A DNA stretch of 64,000 nt from DASQEH01 sp963765725 (GTDB lineage Bacteria; Actinomycetota; Actinomycetes; Propionibacteriales; Nocardioidaceae): assembly GCA_963765725.1 (NCBI GenBank), contig CAVXXI010000003.1:558001-622000 (forward strand). The letters run 5' to 3'. Shown in pieces: positions 1-8,206 of the stretch. The position numbers and the translations under genes were made by a program. Positions within the stretch are counted from its first letter, which is position 1, and every line of letters starts with the position of its first letter. The notes beneath the pieces were generated by a model that was given only the letters and a program-made list of their open reading frames with translations, was not told the origin of the DNA and did not search any database.

Positions 1-452
1 ACCCCGACGAAGCTGTCGCCGACGACCACGTCGATCCCGGCCGCCAGTGGCCGGCCGCGCCTCAGCGCGACGTGGCCCTTGAACTGGTTGGCGACCAGCT
101 TCACCTGTGGGAGCCGCGGGTGCCGGGTCACGATGGTGACGTTCGTCGCGCCGATGCCGGAGGGCGCGTTGTCGGCGACGCCGCGCAGGAAGCCGTTGTG
201 ATGCAGGGCGTCGAGCGTACTTCCGGCCAACCCGGCTATGGAGCCGGCGTTGTAGACGTTCACGAGCACGTCCTTCGACACGATCGTCTGCCCGCGGTGG
301 AAGACCCGCTGCTTCGTGCACTTCTTGCTGGGAGGGTTGGTCGACGTGTCATTGCCCGTGGCAGGGGAGATCACTGTGTGGTAACCGTAGTAGGCCGCGC
401 CGAGGAGTACTCCGAGCAGTACGAGCAGGGTGACCGGGGTCTTCCAGCCCAC
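1..452 (-). CDS. LytR C-terminal-domain protein, cut off by the window edge
   Basis: The 150 visible residues show a short cytoplasmic start, one membrane helix at about residues 5-22 (VTLLVLLGVLLGAAYYGY), a linker, then a LytR_C-type domain with the hallmark VLVNVYNAGSIAGLAG. Such proteins are membrane-anchored and extracytoplasmic; the domain also ends LytR-CpsA-Psr cell-wall ligases, but no ligase domain is present here. The GTG start at 452 is chosen because an AAGGAG ribosome site lies just upstream. The C-terminus lies off the left edge. Family assignment is good; molecular function is unknown. Confidence 0.75.
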   Translation of the reverse strand, partial: MGWKTPVTLLVLLGVLLGAAYYGYHTVISPATGNDTSTNPPSKKCTKQRVFHRGQTIVSKDVLVNVYNAGSIAGLAGSTLDALHHNGFLRGVADNAPSGIGATNVTIVTRHPRLPQVKLVANQFKGHVALRRGRPLAAGIDVVVGDSFVG

Positions 453-479
453 GACACTCCTTCCATCGACCTCGACAGC

Positions 480-776
480 CTAGTGCCGGACGATGTGGAC
501 GCGTGCGTGGAGCACATGGCGCTGTTGCAGGGCGGCGCGCAGGGCCCGGTGCAGGCCGTCCTCGAGGTACAGCTCCCCGCGCCACTCGACGACGTGCGCG
601 AACAGGTCGCCGTAGTAGGTGGAGTTCTCGTCGAGCAGGGTCGCCAGCTCGAGGGTGCCCTTGGTGGTGATCAGCTGGTCCAGCCTCACCTGGTGTGGCG
701 GCAGTCGGGCCCAGTCGCTCATCGTCAAGCCGTGGGCCGGGTACGGCCTCGCCTCTCCCACGGACTTGAAGATCAC
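480..776 (-). CDS. conserved 98-aa actinobacterial protein, sometimes annotated as VapB-like
   Basis: A small soluble protein beginning MIFKSVGEARPYP and containing a highly conserved core, YGDLFAHVVEWRGELYLEDG. Close relatives are widespread in actinobacteria, typically beside a LytR_C gene as here. As I recall, some databases call the family a type II antitoxin (VapB). No toxin partner is next to it, so I regard that name as unproven. The 28-base gap to the LytR_C gene downstream suggests co-transcription. Confidence 0.7.
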   Translation of the reverse strand: MIFKSVGEARPYPAHGLTMSDWARLPPHQVRLDQLITTKGTLELATLLDENSTYYGDLFAHVVEWRGELYLEDGLHRALRAALQQRHVLHARVHIVRH

Positions 777-811
777 GGCGCAGATTCTAAGCCGTGGATG
801 AGTTCGCGGTG

Positions 812-854
812 TCCCGCCGAGGGGCTGGCCGTGCCCGCCGAGGGCGTCAGCTCA
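812..854 (-). repeat. two degenerate copies of the 22-bp TGA-CCCCTCGG repeat
   Basis: Read on the minus strand, two units of about 22 bp follow the argF stop codon. Each carries CCCTCGGCGGG, as in the arrays near 31.6, 53.2 and 57.9 kb. The left unit has lost its TGA; the right one keeps TGACGCCCTCGG, five bases beyond the argF stop. The array lies between argF and the 98-aa gene. These are the weakest members of the family. Confidence 0.6.
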
Positions 855-1874
855 GCGTCCGCCGGTGGCGACCATGATCGCCTTGATGGTGTGCAGTCGG
901 TTCTCGGCCTGGTCGAACACGATGGACGCCGGCGACTCGAAGACCTCGTCGGTCACCTCGAGAGCCTCCAGGCCGGTGCGCTGGTACAGCTCCTCACCGA
1001 CCGTGGTGTCGCGGTTGTGGAACGCCGGCAGGCAGTGCATGAACTTGACGTCGGGGTTGCCGGTGTTGTCCAGGAGGTCGCGGCTGACCTGGTACGGCGC
1101 CAGCAGGGCGATCCGCTCGTCCCAGGCCTCGGCGGGCTCACCCATCGACACCCAGACGTCGGTGTACACGAAGTCGGCGCCGGCGACTCCGGCGGCGACG
1201 TCGCTGGTGAGGGTGAGCCGGGCTCCGGTGTCGTCGGCGACCCGCTGAGCCGCCTCGACGACGTCGTCGGAGTTGAGGAGCGAGGGTGGCGCCACGATGC
1301 GCACGTCCATGGCCATGAGGGCTCCGGCCGCCAGCAGCGAGTTGCCGACGTTGTTGCGGGCGTCACCCACGTACGCGAAACAGATCTCGCTGTCTGGCTT
1401 CGTGGTGTGCTCCCGCATCGTCAGCATGTCGCAGAGGGACTGGGTCGGATGCCACTCGTCGGTGAGGCCGTTCCAGACCGGTACCCCCGATGCGGACGCC
1501 AACGCCTCGACCGTGTCCTGGCCGAACCCCCGGTACTGGATGCCGTCGTACATGCGGCCGAGGACGCGGCCGGTGTCGATCGCGGACTCCTTACGCCCCA
1601 GGTGTGAGCCCGAGGGGTCCAGGTACGTGACGTGCGCGCCCTGGTCGAAGGCGGCGACCTCAAACGCGCACCGGGTCCGCGTCGATGCCTTCTCGAAGAT
1701 CAGGGCGATGTTCGCACCAGCCAGCCGCTGTACCTCCGCGCGCGCCAGCTTCTCGGCTTTCAGCTCGGCCGACAGGTCGAGCAGCGTCAGCCACTCGGCC
1801 GGGGTGAAGTCCAGCTCCTTCAGGAAACTGCGCCCCTTCAGGCCGTGGTCGGGTAGGGCGACGGATCCGGGCAT
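852..1874 (-). CDS. argF: ornithine carbamoyltransferase (ArgI/ArcB type)
   Basis: Transfers the carbamoyl group of carbamoyl phosphate to ornithine to give citrulline, or the reverse in arginine catabolism. The carbamoyl-phosphate loop FEKASTRTRCAFE is near residues 60-72, the HPTQ motif follows WNGLTDEW, and the ornithine/catalytic HCLPAFHN lies near residue 280. The 340-aa length and the match along the chain to enterobacterial ArgI and catabolic ArcB set it apart from the shorter actinobacterial biosynthetic ArgF. No arg or arc genes adjoin it, so a catabolic or stress role beside the divergent universal stress gene is possible. Direction of the reaction is not decidable here. Confidence 0.93.
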   Translation of the reverse strand: MPGSVALPDHGLKGRSFLKELDFTPAEWLTLLDLSAELKAEKLARAEVQRLAGANIALIFEKASTRTRCAFEVAAFDQGAHVTYLDPSGSHLGRKESAIDTGRVLGRMYDGIQYRGFGQDTVEALASASGVPVWNGLTDEWHPTQSLCDMLTMREHTTKPDSEICFAYVGDARNNVGNSLLAAGALMAMDVRIVAPPSLLNSDDVVEAAQRVADDTGARLTLTSDVAAGVAGADFVYTDVWVSMGEPAEAWDERIALLAPYQVSRDLLDNTGNPDVKFMHCLPAFHNRDTTVGEELYQRTGLEALEVTDEVFESPASIVFDQAENRLHTIKAIMVATGGR

Positions 1875-1949
1875 GTCACTAGGATGTCAGACGCCGGATG
1901 GCGGAGCGGGGAGCCGATGGCTGGTTCGACCTACTGGAGAGGCGCACAG

Positions 1950-2363
1950 ATGTTCAAGAAGATCCTGCTTGCCGTGGATGGCTCGGAAAGCTCCGCCAAG
2001 GCGGTCGACCACGTCGAAGACCTCGCCCGGGCGATGGACAGCGAGGTGCTCGTGTTCCACCTGAGGGAGATGCTCGCCGTCAGCGGAGGGCCGGTGGACG
2101 TCGACGTCACCGAGGAGGACGTGGACGTCGCTGCGCAGGTCGCCGCGGCGCTCAAGGAGCGCAACGTCAAGGCGTCGTCCTTGCGTCGCAAGGAGTACTA
2201 CCGGCGCACGGCGCAGGAGATCGTGATCCAGGCACACGACTTCGGCGCCGACCTCATCGTGATGGGCTCGCGAGGTCTGTCCGGACTGCCGGGCATGCTG
2301 CTGGGCAGTGTGACGCAGAAGGTGCTCCACTTCACCGACGTACCGGTGCTCGTGATCGACTGA
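1950..2363 (+). CDS. universal stress protein (UspA family)
   Basis: A 137-aa single-domain Usp. It starts MFKKILLAVDGSESS and ends with the nucleotide-binding signature GSRGLSGLPGMLLGSVTQKV, the G-2x-G-9x-G(S/T) motif of ATP-binding Usp proteins, followed by VPVLVID. An upstream in-frame start exists, but ATG 1950 has a GGAGAGG ribosome site at 1936-1942 and gives the normal Usp N-terminus. It is divergent from argF with only 75 bases between the start codons, so they may share a promoter region. Confidence 0.9.
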   Translation: MFKKILLAVDGSESSAKAVDHVEDLARAMDSEVLVFHLREMLAVSGGPVDVDVTEEDVDVAAQVAAALKERNVKASSLRRKEYYRRTAQEIVIQAHDFGADLIVMGSRGLSGLPGMLLGSVTQKVLHFTDVPVLVID

Positions 2364-2415
2364 CTCGTCGCCCGGTCACACGGGCGGCACCGGCCGTGCG
2401 GATCGGGGAGGGCAG

Positions 2416-3075
2416 ATGGCAGCAGGCAGCGGGGACGAACCGTACGTCGACTCCGGCGGGCGGAGCGGGCTCGGGATGAGCGTCGCACGGCTGGAGGCCT
2501 TCAGCGACGGAGTGCTGGCCATCGTCATCACACTCCTCATCCTGGACATCAAGGTTCCCGTCGGGGCTCACGGCGACCTCGGGACAGCGCTCGCCCGGGA
2601 GTGGCCGCAGTATGCCGCGTACCTGATGTCGTTCCTCATCGTCGGCATCGTCTGGCTCAACCACCATGCGACGTTCAACCTGTTGGCACGCACGGATCAT
2701 CGGCTCCAGGTTCTCAACCTGCTTCTGTTGCTGCCGGTCAGCGTGCTGCCATGGCCGACGGCGGTACTCGCCGAGTACACCCGCGACGGCACCGCCGGGG
2801 ACAAGCGCCTGGCAGTGGTGCTCTACGGGCTGACGAGCAGCCTGATGGCCGTCGGGTTCAACCTGGCGTGGCGCTACCTGTTGCGCCATCGCGAGCTGCA
2901 CAAGGACGGCCTCGACCCGCAGGTGCTGGCCGTCCGCAACCGCCGGTACAACGTGGGCCTTGCGGTGTACCCCATCGCCACGGCGATCGGTCTGCTCAGC
3001 GTGCCCCTGTTCTTGCTACTCATGCTGGGGCTGGCGCTCATGTACCTCCGCCCGACGCCCGACGTCGGCATCTGA
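2416..3075 (+). CDS. TMEM175-family (DUF1211) potassium channel
   Basis: A 219-aa membrane protein with about six hydrophobic segments. The first helix carries the diagnostic RLEAFSDGVLAIVIT (the RxxxFSDG motif that lines the filter in TMEM175 channels), followed by LNHHATF in the next segment. Bacterial members have one repeat and assemble as tetramers to conduct K+. A short, variable N-terminal tail of about 25 residues precedes the motif, so the true start could be the internal ATG at 2476. It probably belongs to a stress or ion-homeostasis group with the Usp gene upstream. Confidence 0.85.
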   Translation: MAAGSGDEPYVDSGGRSGLGMSVARLEAFSDGVLAIVITLLILDIKVPVGAHGDLGTALAREWPQYAAYLMSFLIVGIVWLNHHATFNLLARTDHRLQVLNLLLLLPVSVLPWPTAVLAEYTRDGTAGDKRLAVVLYGLTSSLMAVGFNLAWRYLLRHRELHKDGLDPQVLAVRNRRYNVGLAVYPIATAIGLLSVPLFLLLMLGLALMYLRPTPDVGI

Positions 3076-3093
3076 GCAGCTCGGTCGGGTTCC

Positions 3094-3627
3094 ATGGGCC
3101 TGATCTACGTCACCGGCATCTCTGGTTCGGGCAAGTCGACGGTCCGCGCCGAGCTGAGAGCGCGTGGCTTCGTCGCCCATGACGTCGACGAGGACGGGTA
3201 CAAGTCGTGGTATCGCCGCGACTCAGGCACCCCTGCGCGGGAACGGCGCGCCTGGGTCGACGCCGACAGAGCCTGGCAGCGTCGGTACTGGCTGAAGGTG
3301 GATCGTGCAAATGTCGTCAGTCTCGCCGCCGAGGCGAAGGTTGCGGGCGGCCCGGTGTTCTTGTGCGGCACCGGGCCCAACGACGACGAGATCTGGGATC
3401 TGTTCGACGTAGTTGTCAACCTGACCATCGGTGAGACGGTCCTGAAGCATCGGCTCGGGACACGAACGAACAACGACTACGGCAAGCACCCCGAGGATCT
3501 CGCCGACATCGTGGGGTGGAACAGCGTCGTCGCCGAGAACATGCGAGCCTGGGGCGCGGTCATCATCGACGCCGAACGTCCTCTTGCGGTCGTCGTCGAC
3601 GACGTCGTGCGAGTCGCATCCGGCTAG
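3094..3627 (+). CDS. P-loop nucleotide kinase-like protein
   Basis: A 177-aa protein opening with strand-loop MGLIYVTGISGSGKST, a Walker A motif at residues 8-15. Its compact size resembles shikimate/gluconate/adenylate kinase folds, and NLTIGETVLKHRLGTRTNN resembles the lid region with its arginines. The substrate cannot be told from sequence; similar actinobacterial proteins are annotated as AAA family ATPase or nucleoside kinase. Its TAG stop overlaps the stop of the convergent glycosyltransferase in a shared CTAG at 3624-3627. Confidence 0.7.
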   Translation: MGLIYVTGISGSGKSTVRAELRARGFVAHDVDEDGYKSWYRRDSGTPARERRAWVDADRAWQRRYWLKVDRANVVSLAAEAKVAGGPVFLCGTGPNDDEIWDLFDVVVNLTIGETVLKHRLGTRTNNDYGKHPEDLADIVGWNSVVAENMRAWGAVIIDAERPLAVVVDDVVRVASG

Positions 3628-5141
3628 CTTTCTGCTTCGGGCGATGCCACGACATGGCCATCGTCGGTCACTTCGTCATCGGGACCTGTGCCGCTCCGGC
3701 CCCGCCACAGCCGCCTGGCTGCCCTCTCGAGGTCTCCGCCGAGAGCCGTATGGGCCAACGCCGCCGACAGCGGCAGCAGCGCCACCCCCGGCAGCTGGTA
3801 GCGCCAGACGAACTCCTGGGTGATGTCGGGGAGGAGGAGCAGCCCGGCCCCGGTGATCGACGTCAGCAGGCAGATCGAGCGCATCCCCGAGTCGCGGGCG
3901 CGACCGACCCCGAACCCACCCACCAGCCCGAGCACCAGGCAGCCGAAGAGCAGGGGTCCGGGCAGGTAGACCACGGCCCCGTACAGGGCCATCACCTGGC
4001 CCAGCGGCTCGCGGACGTGGAGCTGGTCGCCTCCATGGTGGCGGTACGACTCGACGGTCCGCGGTGTCGGGGGACTGACCACGAAGTGTGCGAGCCTCCA
4101 CTTGTACGCGGTGTCGTACTCGAACCGGTCCACCCGCTTGACGTCGAAGTTGAGAGCGAAGTCGCGCAGCACGGTCCGGATGTAGTCCACCGGCTGTGCC
4201 TTGATGGCCGCCCTGGCGAACTCACCGATCGCCTCGTTCTTCGTGACGCCGGGGGGTGGCCTCAGGCTCGGTATCGTCTCGAGCGAGTGCCAGACGTACC
4301 AGGTGGGGTCCAGGCGCTGTCCGACCGGCTCCCGGGGGCAGAGCACGCGCTGGTACTTCGGGACCGAGAGCCGCGAGCACTCGACGAACGACGTCGACCG
4401 GAGATAGAGCGACTTCCCCGTGAACTGTGCGATGGCGTAGACGCCGTGCTGCGTGTGGTACCAGGTCGCATAGGCGGCCAGCGGCACCGCGAAACCGGCA
4501 GCGAGCACCGCCGCGGTCACCACGCGCTCTCGCAACCTGCCTCCCCTGAGCAGGCAGTACCCCACGCCGGAGAGGATCAGGGGCTCTCCGACGAGCCGCA
4601 CCGTCACGCATACGCCGAAGAGAAGGCCGGCGGTCAGGGCGAGGCCCACGGTGGGACGGCGGTTCCACCCCAGCGCGGCGATCGCCAGCACCAGCAGCAG
4701 CTCGAAGACGGTGTCACTGAGGACCGAGTGCTCCAGCGACAGCTGCATCCCGTCGAACAACACGGGCAGCGTCGCCAGGACGGCGACCGTGGAGCCGACC
4801 GCCCAGCGCCGCATCAGGGCGTACAGCACGACAGCCGTCGCCAGACCCATCAGATGCTGCAGGACGGCGATGTAGATGACCTTCTTGCTCAGCAGCGACA
4901 GCGGGTAGACGACCAGGAGGGGGTATCCCGCGGGCCGGACGTGGGACAGCCGGAAGTTGTGGATGAAGCGCAGGTACGTGGGGCCGTCGCTGAAGTTGAA
5001 CGCGGTGGAGAAGGCCAGGTGGAGGAGGAGCCGGACGAGGACGCCGAGGCCGAGGGCGACGAGGAACGGGCGGTGCTGGATGTACCAGGGAGCGGGCGGA
5101 CTTACCGGCGTTCCGTCGTCAAAGCGTGCAACCGCCGTCAC
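3624..5141 (-). CDS. polytopic membrane protein, GT-C-type glycosyltransferase-like
   Basis: A 505-aa protein with about ten hydrophobic segments. The first long extracytoplasmic loop carries FSDGPTYLRF, an acidic residue placed as in polyprenyl-phosphate-dependent GT-C transferases, and RPAGYPLLV follows. A large loop of about 140 residues with paired cysteines (CSRLSVP, LCPREP) faces outside. This fits the mannosyltransferase/GT39-like class acting on the outer membrane face, but no donor or acceptor can be named. The GTG start at 5141 has only a weak ribosome site, so the start is uncertain. Confidence 0.6.
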   Translation of the reverse strand: MTAVARFDDGTPVSPPAPWYIQHRPFLVALGLGVLVRLLLHLAFSTAFNFSDGPTYLRFIHNFRLSHVRPAGYPLLVVYPLSLLSKKVIYIAVLQHLMGLATAVVLYALMRRWAVGSTVAVLATLPVLFDGMQLSLEHSVLSDTVFELLLVLAIAALGWNRRPTVGLALTAGLLFGVCVTVRLVGEPLILSGVGYCLLRGGRLRERVVTAAVLAAGFAVPLAAYATWYHTQHGVYAIAQFTGKSLYLRSTSFVECSRLSVPKYQRVLCPREPVGQRLDPTWYVWHSLETIPSLRPPPGVTKNEAIGEFARAAIKAQPVDYIRTVLRDFALNFDVKRVDRFEYDTAYKWRLAHFVVSPPTPRTVESYRHHGGDQLHVREPLGQVMALYGAVVYLPGPLLFGCLVLGLVGGFGVGRARDSGMRSICLLTSITGAGLLLLPDITQEFVWRYQLPGVALLPLSAALAHTALGGDLERAARRLWRGRSGTGPDDEVTDDGHVVASPEAES

Positions 5142-5294
5142 GACGGCTTACGGGTAACCGCTGCCCGGACAAGGATTCGCATGCACTAGCGCCTTCCGGC
5201 TGGTCAAGGAGGTGCCCTCCGCGCGTCAGCGCCAGCATAACTCGGCAGCCCCCCACTCTCCCGTCAACCGCCCGGGCATCGACCGCGCCATGAC

Positions 5295-5313
5295 TTAGGT
5301 TATCCTTACCTAA
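5295..5313. promoter_or_regulatory. IdeR/DtxR-type iron box upstream of efeUOB
   Basis: TTAGGTTATCCTTACCTAA is an interrupted palindrome that matches the mycobacterial IdeR consensus TTAGGTTAGGCTAACCTAA at 16 of 19 positions. It ends 41 bases before the efeU start. In IdeR/DmdR regulons such boxes overlap promoters and are occupied by the Fe2+-loaded repressor, so the operon should be derepressed when iron is scarce. No regulator gene lies in the window. Confidence 0.85.
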
Positions 5314-5354
5314 CTAAACACCTCCGCGGCGGCCATCTGCAGGAAGGGAGACCC

Positions 5355-6995
5355 GTGCTCCCCACGTTCGTGATCGGGCTGCGCGAGGGCCTCGAGGCCT
5401 CGCTCATCGTCGGCATCATCGCAGCGTTCCTGCGTCGCAATGCCAGCCCCTCCGGGCTCCGCCGGATGTGGCTCGGCGTACTGGCCGCGGTGGCCCTCTG
5501 CGTCGCCGCCGGTGTCGGGCTGGCGCTGCTGTCGTCGGAGCTCCCGCAGCGGCAGCAGGAGGGCCTCGAGACGGTCGTCGCCGTCGCGGCGGTCGGCATG
5601 GTCACCTACATGATCGTCTGGATGAAGAGGCACTCGCGGGATCTGAAGGGGTCCCTCGAGTCGGCGGCGGGCTCGGCACTTGCGCAGCACTCAGCCTGGG
5701 CGCTCGTTGCCATGGCGTTCCTGGCAGTGCTGCGCGAGGGCCTGGAGACGGTCGTCTTCCTGCTTGCGGCGTTCGACGCCAGCGGCGCCGCCGGCGCCGC
5801 GGCGCTCGGCGCGGCACTCGGGATCCTCGTCGCCGTCGGCCTCGGGTACGCCGTCTACCGCGGCGGTGTCCGCCTGAACCTGTCGCGTTTCTTCCGCGCC
5901 ACCGGTGTGGTCCTCGCGCTGGTGGCCGCCGGGCTCGTCGTCTCGGCACTGCACACCGCTCACGAGGCCGGTTGGGTCGACGTCGGGCAGGATCGCACGT
6001 TCAGCCTGCACTGGCTCGCGGCTCCGGGGAGCATCCGGGCGTCCTTGCTGACCGGTGTCCTCGGCGTCCAGCCCGACCCGGTACTGATCGAGGTGGTGGC
6101 CTGGCTCGCGTACGCGGTCCCGGTCGTCGCGATCGTGTGCTGGCCCCCAGGGCGGGAGCTTCGCTGGCAGTCGCTGAGCCGGGCGTTCGTCGCAGCTGCC
6201 GCGGCGCTTCTGGCCGCAGCCGGCACGCTTGCCGTCACGGCACCGGCGCGACCCGCCGCGGGGGCGGGCGAGGCTCGGGCGGTGGATCTCCAGCGGTCGT
6301 GGACACCGGGTCCCGCCGCTGAAGCGGTTCAGGCGAAGAGTGCCTCGCGTGCGACCTCGGCAGACGACACCGTCGACGTACGGTCCGTCACACCGTCGCG
6401 CCTCGTGGCGCGGTGGGGCTCTGCTGCGGGCGACCCGGTCGTGACCCTGCGGTCCCGGGGTGAGGAGCGTCTCGGCGGAGTCCCCACCCGGCTGTACTCC
6501 GGCAGCTCGTCCGCCCGGGGAGGCGCGAGCCGCTCAGGGTGGGCGCGTATGCTGACGCCCGCTCAGGTGTCCCGCGCGATGGACGGCCGGTTGCCTCTCG
6601 GTCTCGCCGCGGCCACCTCCGCCCCGATGAGGGTGGTCTACACGTCGTTCACCGACTACCGGGTCAATGTGGACCCGGCAGGCGAGAGCATCGTCGACGC
6701 ACGGAGCCAACGGCGCACGGTCGCCGCGGTGATGGCCGCGGCGGGCGAAGCCGTGAGCCTCGGGCTGGTGGCCCGGGACGCCGCCGTCGTGCCGCAGGCG
6801 GCGGTGTCGACCGCGGTCGCCGACATCCGGCACAACACGCAGCTGGCTGAGCGGCACGAGTGGATGCGGGTGCGGTGGCCGCTGACCCTCACCGTCGTGG
6901 GGTTGGGCCTGCTGGTGCTCGCCCGGTCGCTGCGCACCAGGAGGGACCTCCGCACCGTGCGGGTGCGCCGCCTGGGAGAAGGAGCAACTCGATGA
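5355..6995 (+). CDS. efeU: EfeU, FTR1-family iron permease with a long C-terminal extension
   Basis: Iron permease of the EfeUOB system. Two copies of the FTR1 motif REGLE appear (GLREGLEASLIVG near residue 10 and VLREGLETVVF near residue 130), within about seven helices over the first 290 residues. The family usually ends near residue 280. Here a further roughly 230 residues follow, largely hydrophilic, closed by a last helix (LTLTVVGLGLLVLARSL) and a basic tail. The extension looks extracytoplasmic and is not a domain I recognise. The GTG start follows AGGAAGGGAG. It overlaps efeO by ATGA and lies below an iron box. Confidence 0.9.
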   Translation: MLPTFVIGLREGLEASLIVGIIAAFLRRNASPSGLRRMWLGVLAAVALCVAAGVGLALLSSELPQRQQEGLETVVAVAAVGMVTYMIVWMKRHSRDLKGSLESAAGSALAQHSAWALVAMAFLAVLREGLETVVFLLAAFDASGAAGAAALGAALGILVAVGLGYAVYRGGVRLNLSRFFRATGVVLALVAAGLVVSALHTAHEAGWVDVGQDRTFSLHWLAAPGSIRASLLTGVLGVQPDPVLIEVVAWLAYAVPVVAIVCWPPGRELRWQSLSRAFVAAAAALLAAAGTLAVTAPARPAAGAGEARAVDLQRSWTPGPAAEAVQAKSASRATSADDTVDVRSVTPSRLVARWGSAAGDPVVTLRSRGEERLGGVPTRLYSGSSSARGGASRSGWARMLTPAQVSRAMDGRLPLGLAAATSAPMRVVYTSFTDYRVNVDPAGESIVDARSQRRTVAAVMAAAGEAVSLGLVARDAAVVPQAAVSTAVADIRHNTQLAERHEWMRVRWPLTLTVVGLGLLVLARSLRTRRDLRTVRVRRLGEGATR

Positions 6996-8206
6996 GGGAC
7001 GCAACACTTCGCACGCTCGTCGCCGTTCTCGCCACCTTCGCAGGGGCCGGGACGCTGGTGGCCTGTGGCGCCGACTCATCGGGCATGGGAGGTGCCGCCG
7101 CCGGAGACAGCCGGTCGGTCGCCGGGCCCACGCGGGGGGCTACCGGCCAGGCCGCCGGCGCCGTCGCCGTCACCGTGACGGACGCCGGTTGCACGGCGGC
7201 GCCTGCATCCGTTCCCGCCGGGCCGGTGACCTTCAAGGTCGCGAACAAGAATGCTGCCGCCGTCAGCGAGGTCGAGCTGCTGCTCGACGAGCGCATCCTC
7301 GGGGAGAAGGAGAACCTCGCACCCGGGTTCAGTGCCTCGTTCTCCCTCAAGCTCGGCGGCGGCCACTACACCCTGTACTGCCCTGGTGCCGCGGCCGAGC
7401 GCAGCGACTTCACCGTCACCGGTGCTGCTCTGGACTCGGCCGGCTCCACGGCCTCGCTGTTCAAGAGGGGTGCGGCGGGTTACGCGGTGTACGTGGAGCA
7501 GCAGTCCCGCCTGCTGGTCGGCGCCGTCGCACGGTTGACGGCTGCCATCCGTGCCGGCCATCTCGAGGCGGCACGGCGAGCCTATGCCGCGGCGCGGCCG
7601 TACTACGAGCGGATCGAGCCGGTTGCCGAGAGCTTCACGAGCGGCAAGGTCAATCTCGACGCCCGCATCGACGCGCGAGCGGGTGACGTCCCCGGCCGCT
7701 CCTGGACCGGGTTCCACGTCATCGAGCGGGCCCTGTTCTCCGGCGGGGACCGCACGGGACTGCTGGCCTCCTCCCTGGGCCTGCAGAATGACGTCGCCGA
7801 GCTGCACCGCCTGACGAAAGGGTTGACGTACCAGCCCGCGGAGCTCCTCAACGGAGCGGGTGGCCTCCTCGACGAGGTGTCGAAATCGAAGATCACCGGT
7901 GAGGAGGAGCGCTATTCCCACATCGACCTGCTCGACTTCTCTGCCAATGTCGAGGGCGCCGAGCAGGCCTTCGCCAATGTCAGGCCCGGTCTGGACCGCG
8001 TCGACCCGAGCCTGTCCGGCGAGATCGCGAGCCGGTTCCGGTCGATAGCGCAGCTGCTCGACCACTACCGCGACGCCGCCGCGGTCGGCGGCTTCGTGCC
8101 GTACGAGCGGCTGACGAACGCCGACAAGCAGAAGATGTCGGCTGCCGTCCTGGCCGTCAAGGAGCCGTTGTCGAGTGCGGCGGCGAAGGTGGCGGCCGCA
8201 AGTTGA
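6992..8206 (+). CDS. efeO: EfeO, iron-binding lipoprotein with cupredoxin-like and imelysin (M75) domains
   Basis: A periplasm-side iron-binding subunit. The N-terminus has a lipobox ending LVAC near residue 25, so it should be membrane-anchored. Residues about 50-135 form a cupredoxin-like domain (VTVTDAGCTAAPASVPAGPV through HYTLYCPGAA). The rest is an imelysin/M75 domain with the HxxE metal motif in GFHVIERALF. The full EfeO domain set at 404 aa is normal. ATG 6992 overlaps the efeU stop by four bases and follows GAGAAGGAG. It hands iron to EfeU, and EfeB probably changes its redox state. Confidence 0.92.
   Translation: MRDATLRTLVAVLATFAGAGTLVACGADSSGMGGAAAGDSRSVAGPTRGATGQAAGAVAVTVTDAGCTAAPASVPAGPVTFKVANKNAAAVSEVELLLDERILGEKENLAPGFSASFSLKLGGGHYTLYCPGAAAERSDFTVTGAALDSAGSTASLFKRGAAGYAVYVEQQSRLLVGAVARLTAAIRAGHLEAARRAYAAARPYYERIEPVAESFTSGKVNLDARIDARAGDVPGRSWTGFHVIERALFSGGDRTGLLASSLGLQNDVAELHRLTKGLTYQPAELLNGAGGLLDEVSKSKITGEEERYSHIDLLDFSANVEGAEQAFANVRPGLDRVDPSLSGEIASRFRSIAQLLDHYRDAAAVGGFVPYERLTNADKQKMSAAVLAVKEPLSSAAAKVAAAS

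Noticed and set aside
72..1607. Long plus-strand reading frame of 511 codons
   Set aside because: It runs antisense across argF and the genes before it; its residues follow third-position GC of the real genes and match no family.
3516..5189. Plus-strand reading frame of 557 codons opposite the glycosyltransferase
   Set aside because: Low-complexity Gln/Arg/His text typical of an antisense shadow; the minus-strand membrane protein has clear helices.
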